NCBI GenBank assembly: GCA_030037055.1
Contig: JASHRZ010000097.1
Location: forward strand, 1-7,243
Length of the DNA: 7,243 nucleotides
Origin: Alphaproteobacteria bacterium
GTDB taxonomy: Bacteria > Pseudomonadota > Alphaproteobacteria > ATCC43930 > CGMCC-115725
Direction of reading: 5' to 3'
Position numbers and translations under genes: made by a program. Shown here one piece after another: positions 6,307 through 7,243 of this stretch. Within the stretch, counting starts at the first letter, position 1, and every line of letters begins with the position of its first letter. Under the pieces are notes generated by a model. It searched no databases, had not been told where the DNA came from, and was given only the letters and a program-made list of their open reading frames with translations.

Positions 6307-6337
6307 AACGCCTTGCAAGGGGCAGGTCCCCGTTCCC

Positions 6338-6342
6338 GGGAG
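6338..6342 (+). promoter_or_regulatory. Ribosome binding site of asd
   Basis: GGGAG, 8 bases before ATG 6351. It fixes this start, which also places the Rossmann motif GATGVVG at residues 9-15 as expected for the family. Confidence 0.6.
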
Positions 6343-6350
6343 TGGTTTTC

Positions 6351-7243
6351 ATGGGGTTCAAGGTAGCGGTGGTAGGCGCCACCGGCGTGGTCGGCCATGA
6401 GATGTTGAACATCCTCGCCGAGCGCGATTTCCCGGTCTCCGAGGTCTATGCGGTCGCCTCCGAGCGCTCTGCCGGCGGCGAGGTCTCCTTCGGCGAGGAC
6501 AAGGTGCTGAAGGTGCAGGATCTCGACCGCTTCGACTTCACGGGGGTCGATATCGGCCTCTTCTCGCCGGGCGCCAAGGTTTCCGCCGTGCATGCGCCAC
6601 GCGCCGCCAAGGCCGGCACCGTGGTGATCGACAACACTTCGCAGTTCCGGATGGACCCCGACGTGCCGCTGGTGGTGAGCGAGGTCAACCCGGAGGCGAT
6701 TGCGCGGTACAAGAAGCGCGGCATCATTGCCAATCCCAATTGCTCGACCATCCAGATGGTGGTGGCGCTGAAGCCGCTGCACGACATCGCGCGCATCAAG
6801 CGCGTGGTGGTGGCGACATATCAGTCGGTCTCCGGCGCCGGGCGCGAGGCAATGGACGAGCTGTTCGCCCAGACGCGCGCGGTCTATGTCAACGACCCCA
6901 TCAAGAAGGAGCATTTCACCAAGCAGATCGCCTTCAACGTCATTCCCCATATCGACGTCTTCATGGAGGACGGCTCGACCAAGGAGGAATGGAAGATGGC
7001 GGTAGAGACGCGCAAGATCCTCGATCCCCACATCGCCGTCACCGCCACCTGCGTGCGCGTGCCGGTGTTCATCGGCCATGCCGAGGCGGTCAATGTCGAG
7101 TTCGAGCGGCCGATCAGCGAGGCCGAGGCGCGCGCCGCCCTCAAGGCGGCGCCGGGGGTCAGCGTTGTCGACTATCGCGCCGATGAGGGCTATGTCAGCC
7201 CCCAGGAATCGGCGGGCGAGGACCCGGTTTTCGTCAGCCGCAT
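6351..7243 (+). CDS. asd: Aspartate-semialdehyde dehydrogenase, 3' end outside the window
   Basis: The enzyme reduces 4-phospho-L-aspartate to aspartate-4-semialdehyde with NADPH, the branch point to lysine/diaminopimelate, threonine and methionine; it is cytosolic. The 297 residues seen begin VAVVGATGVVG (5-15, NADP-binding). The catalytic cysteine is C131 in ANPNCSTIQMVVAL, followed by Q158 in YQSVSGAG, and R236 and H243 in CVRVPVFIGHAEAVN. The spacings Cys to Gln (27) and Arg to His (7) match the E. coli enzyme (C135, Q162, R267, H274). The frame is open with no lesion to the end of the window, and about 40 residues should be missing. It is a housekeeping gene with its own ribosome site and is not part of the signalling locus. 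It marks the edge of the accessory region. Confidence 0.97.
   Translation, partial: MGFKVAVVGATGVVGHEMLNILAERDFPVSEVYAVASERSAGGEVSFGEDKVLKVQDLDRFDFTGVDIGLFSPGAKVSAVHAPRAAKAGTVVIDNTSQFRMDPDVPLVVSEVNPEAIARYKKRGIIANPNCSTIQMVVALKPLHDIARIKRVVVATYQSVSGAGREAMDELFAQTRAVYVNDPIKKEHFTKQIAFNVIPHIDVFMEDGSTKEEWKMAVETRKILDPHIAVTATCVRVPVFIGHAEAVNVEFERPISEAEARAALKAAPGVSVVDYRADEGYVSPQESAGEDPVFVSR

Noticed and set aside
6311..6320. CCTTGCAAGG perfect palindrome in the asd leader
   Set aside because: Only 10 bp with no loop or repeat partner; too short to call a site.
6252..7079. Minus-strand open frame opposite asd
   Set aside because: His/Asp/Gly-rich shadow of asd, whose catalytic residues fix the plus frame.

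Overview
The window is GC-rich DNA that reads as an alphaproteobacterium. The aspartate-semialdehyde dehydrogenase, the PleC/DivJ-style H-box of the first kinase, the small HTH protein and the TTAA-N7-TTAA (CtrA-type) boxes all point that way. A Rhodospirillales-like host is a guess only. The core is an apparent alpha-hydroxyketone (CAI-1/LAI-1 type) quorum-sensing locus, flanked by two decayed genes and a housekeeping gene.

Layout from left to right. Positions 1-932 (+) hold a heavily broken MFS transporter relic. An intergenic stretch with a CtrA-type box (990-1004) and an inverted repeat (1010-1031) follows. Then comes an intact six-TM hybrid-less histidine kinase (1082-2506, +). About 180 bases (2507-2685) show nothing I can name. 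A small HTH protein (2686-2946, -) is divergent from a CqsA/LqsA-type autoinducer synthase (3003-4310, +), and their 56-base shared promoter carries an 11-bp dyad and a near-CtrA box. The synthase converges, with a 9-base overlap, on a CqsS/LqsS-like membrane sensor (4302-5684, -). Upstream of that sensor are three TTAAC half sites at exact 11-bp spacing (5810-5836). A frameshifted Mpo1-like (DUF962) gene follows (5922-6223, -), and then the 5' part of asd (6351 to the window end, +).

How it may work: the synthase would make a hydroxyketone or amino-ketone signal from an acyl-CoA, and the CqsS-like membrane domain would bind it. The sensor's kinase core looks dead: the phosphoacceptor His is Lys, and the N, G1 and G2 boxes are erased. 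It may therefore signal through another kinase, and the intact kinase next door is the obvious candidate. By eye, all six TTAA tetranucleotides in the window lie in three intergenic regions, one in front of each signalling gene, and all are in an 11-bp register. This suggests that the cell-cycle/motility regulator CtrA, or a factor like it, controls the locus. A pseudokinase receptor beside CtrA boxes recalls DivL, the His-less regulator of CckA-CtrA in Caulobacter, but that link is inference.
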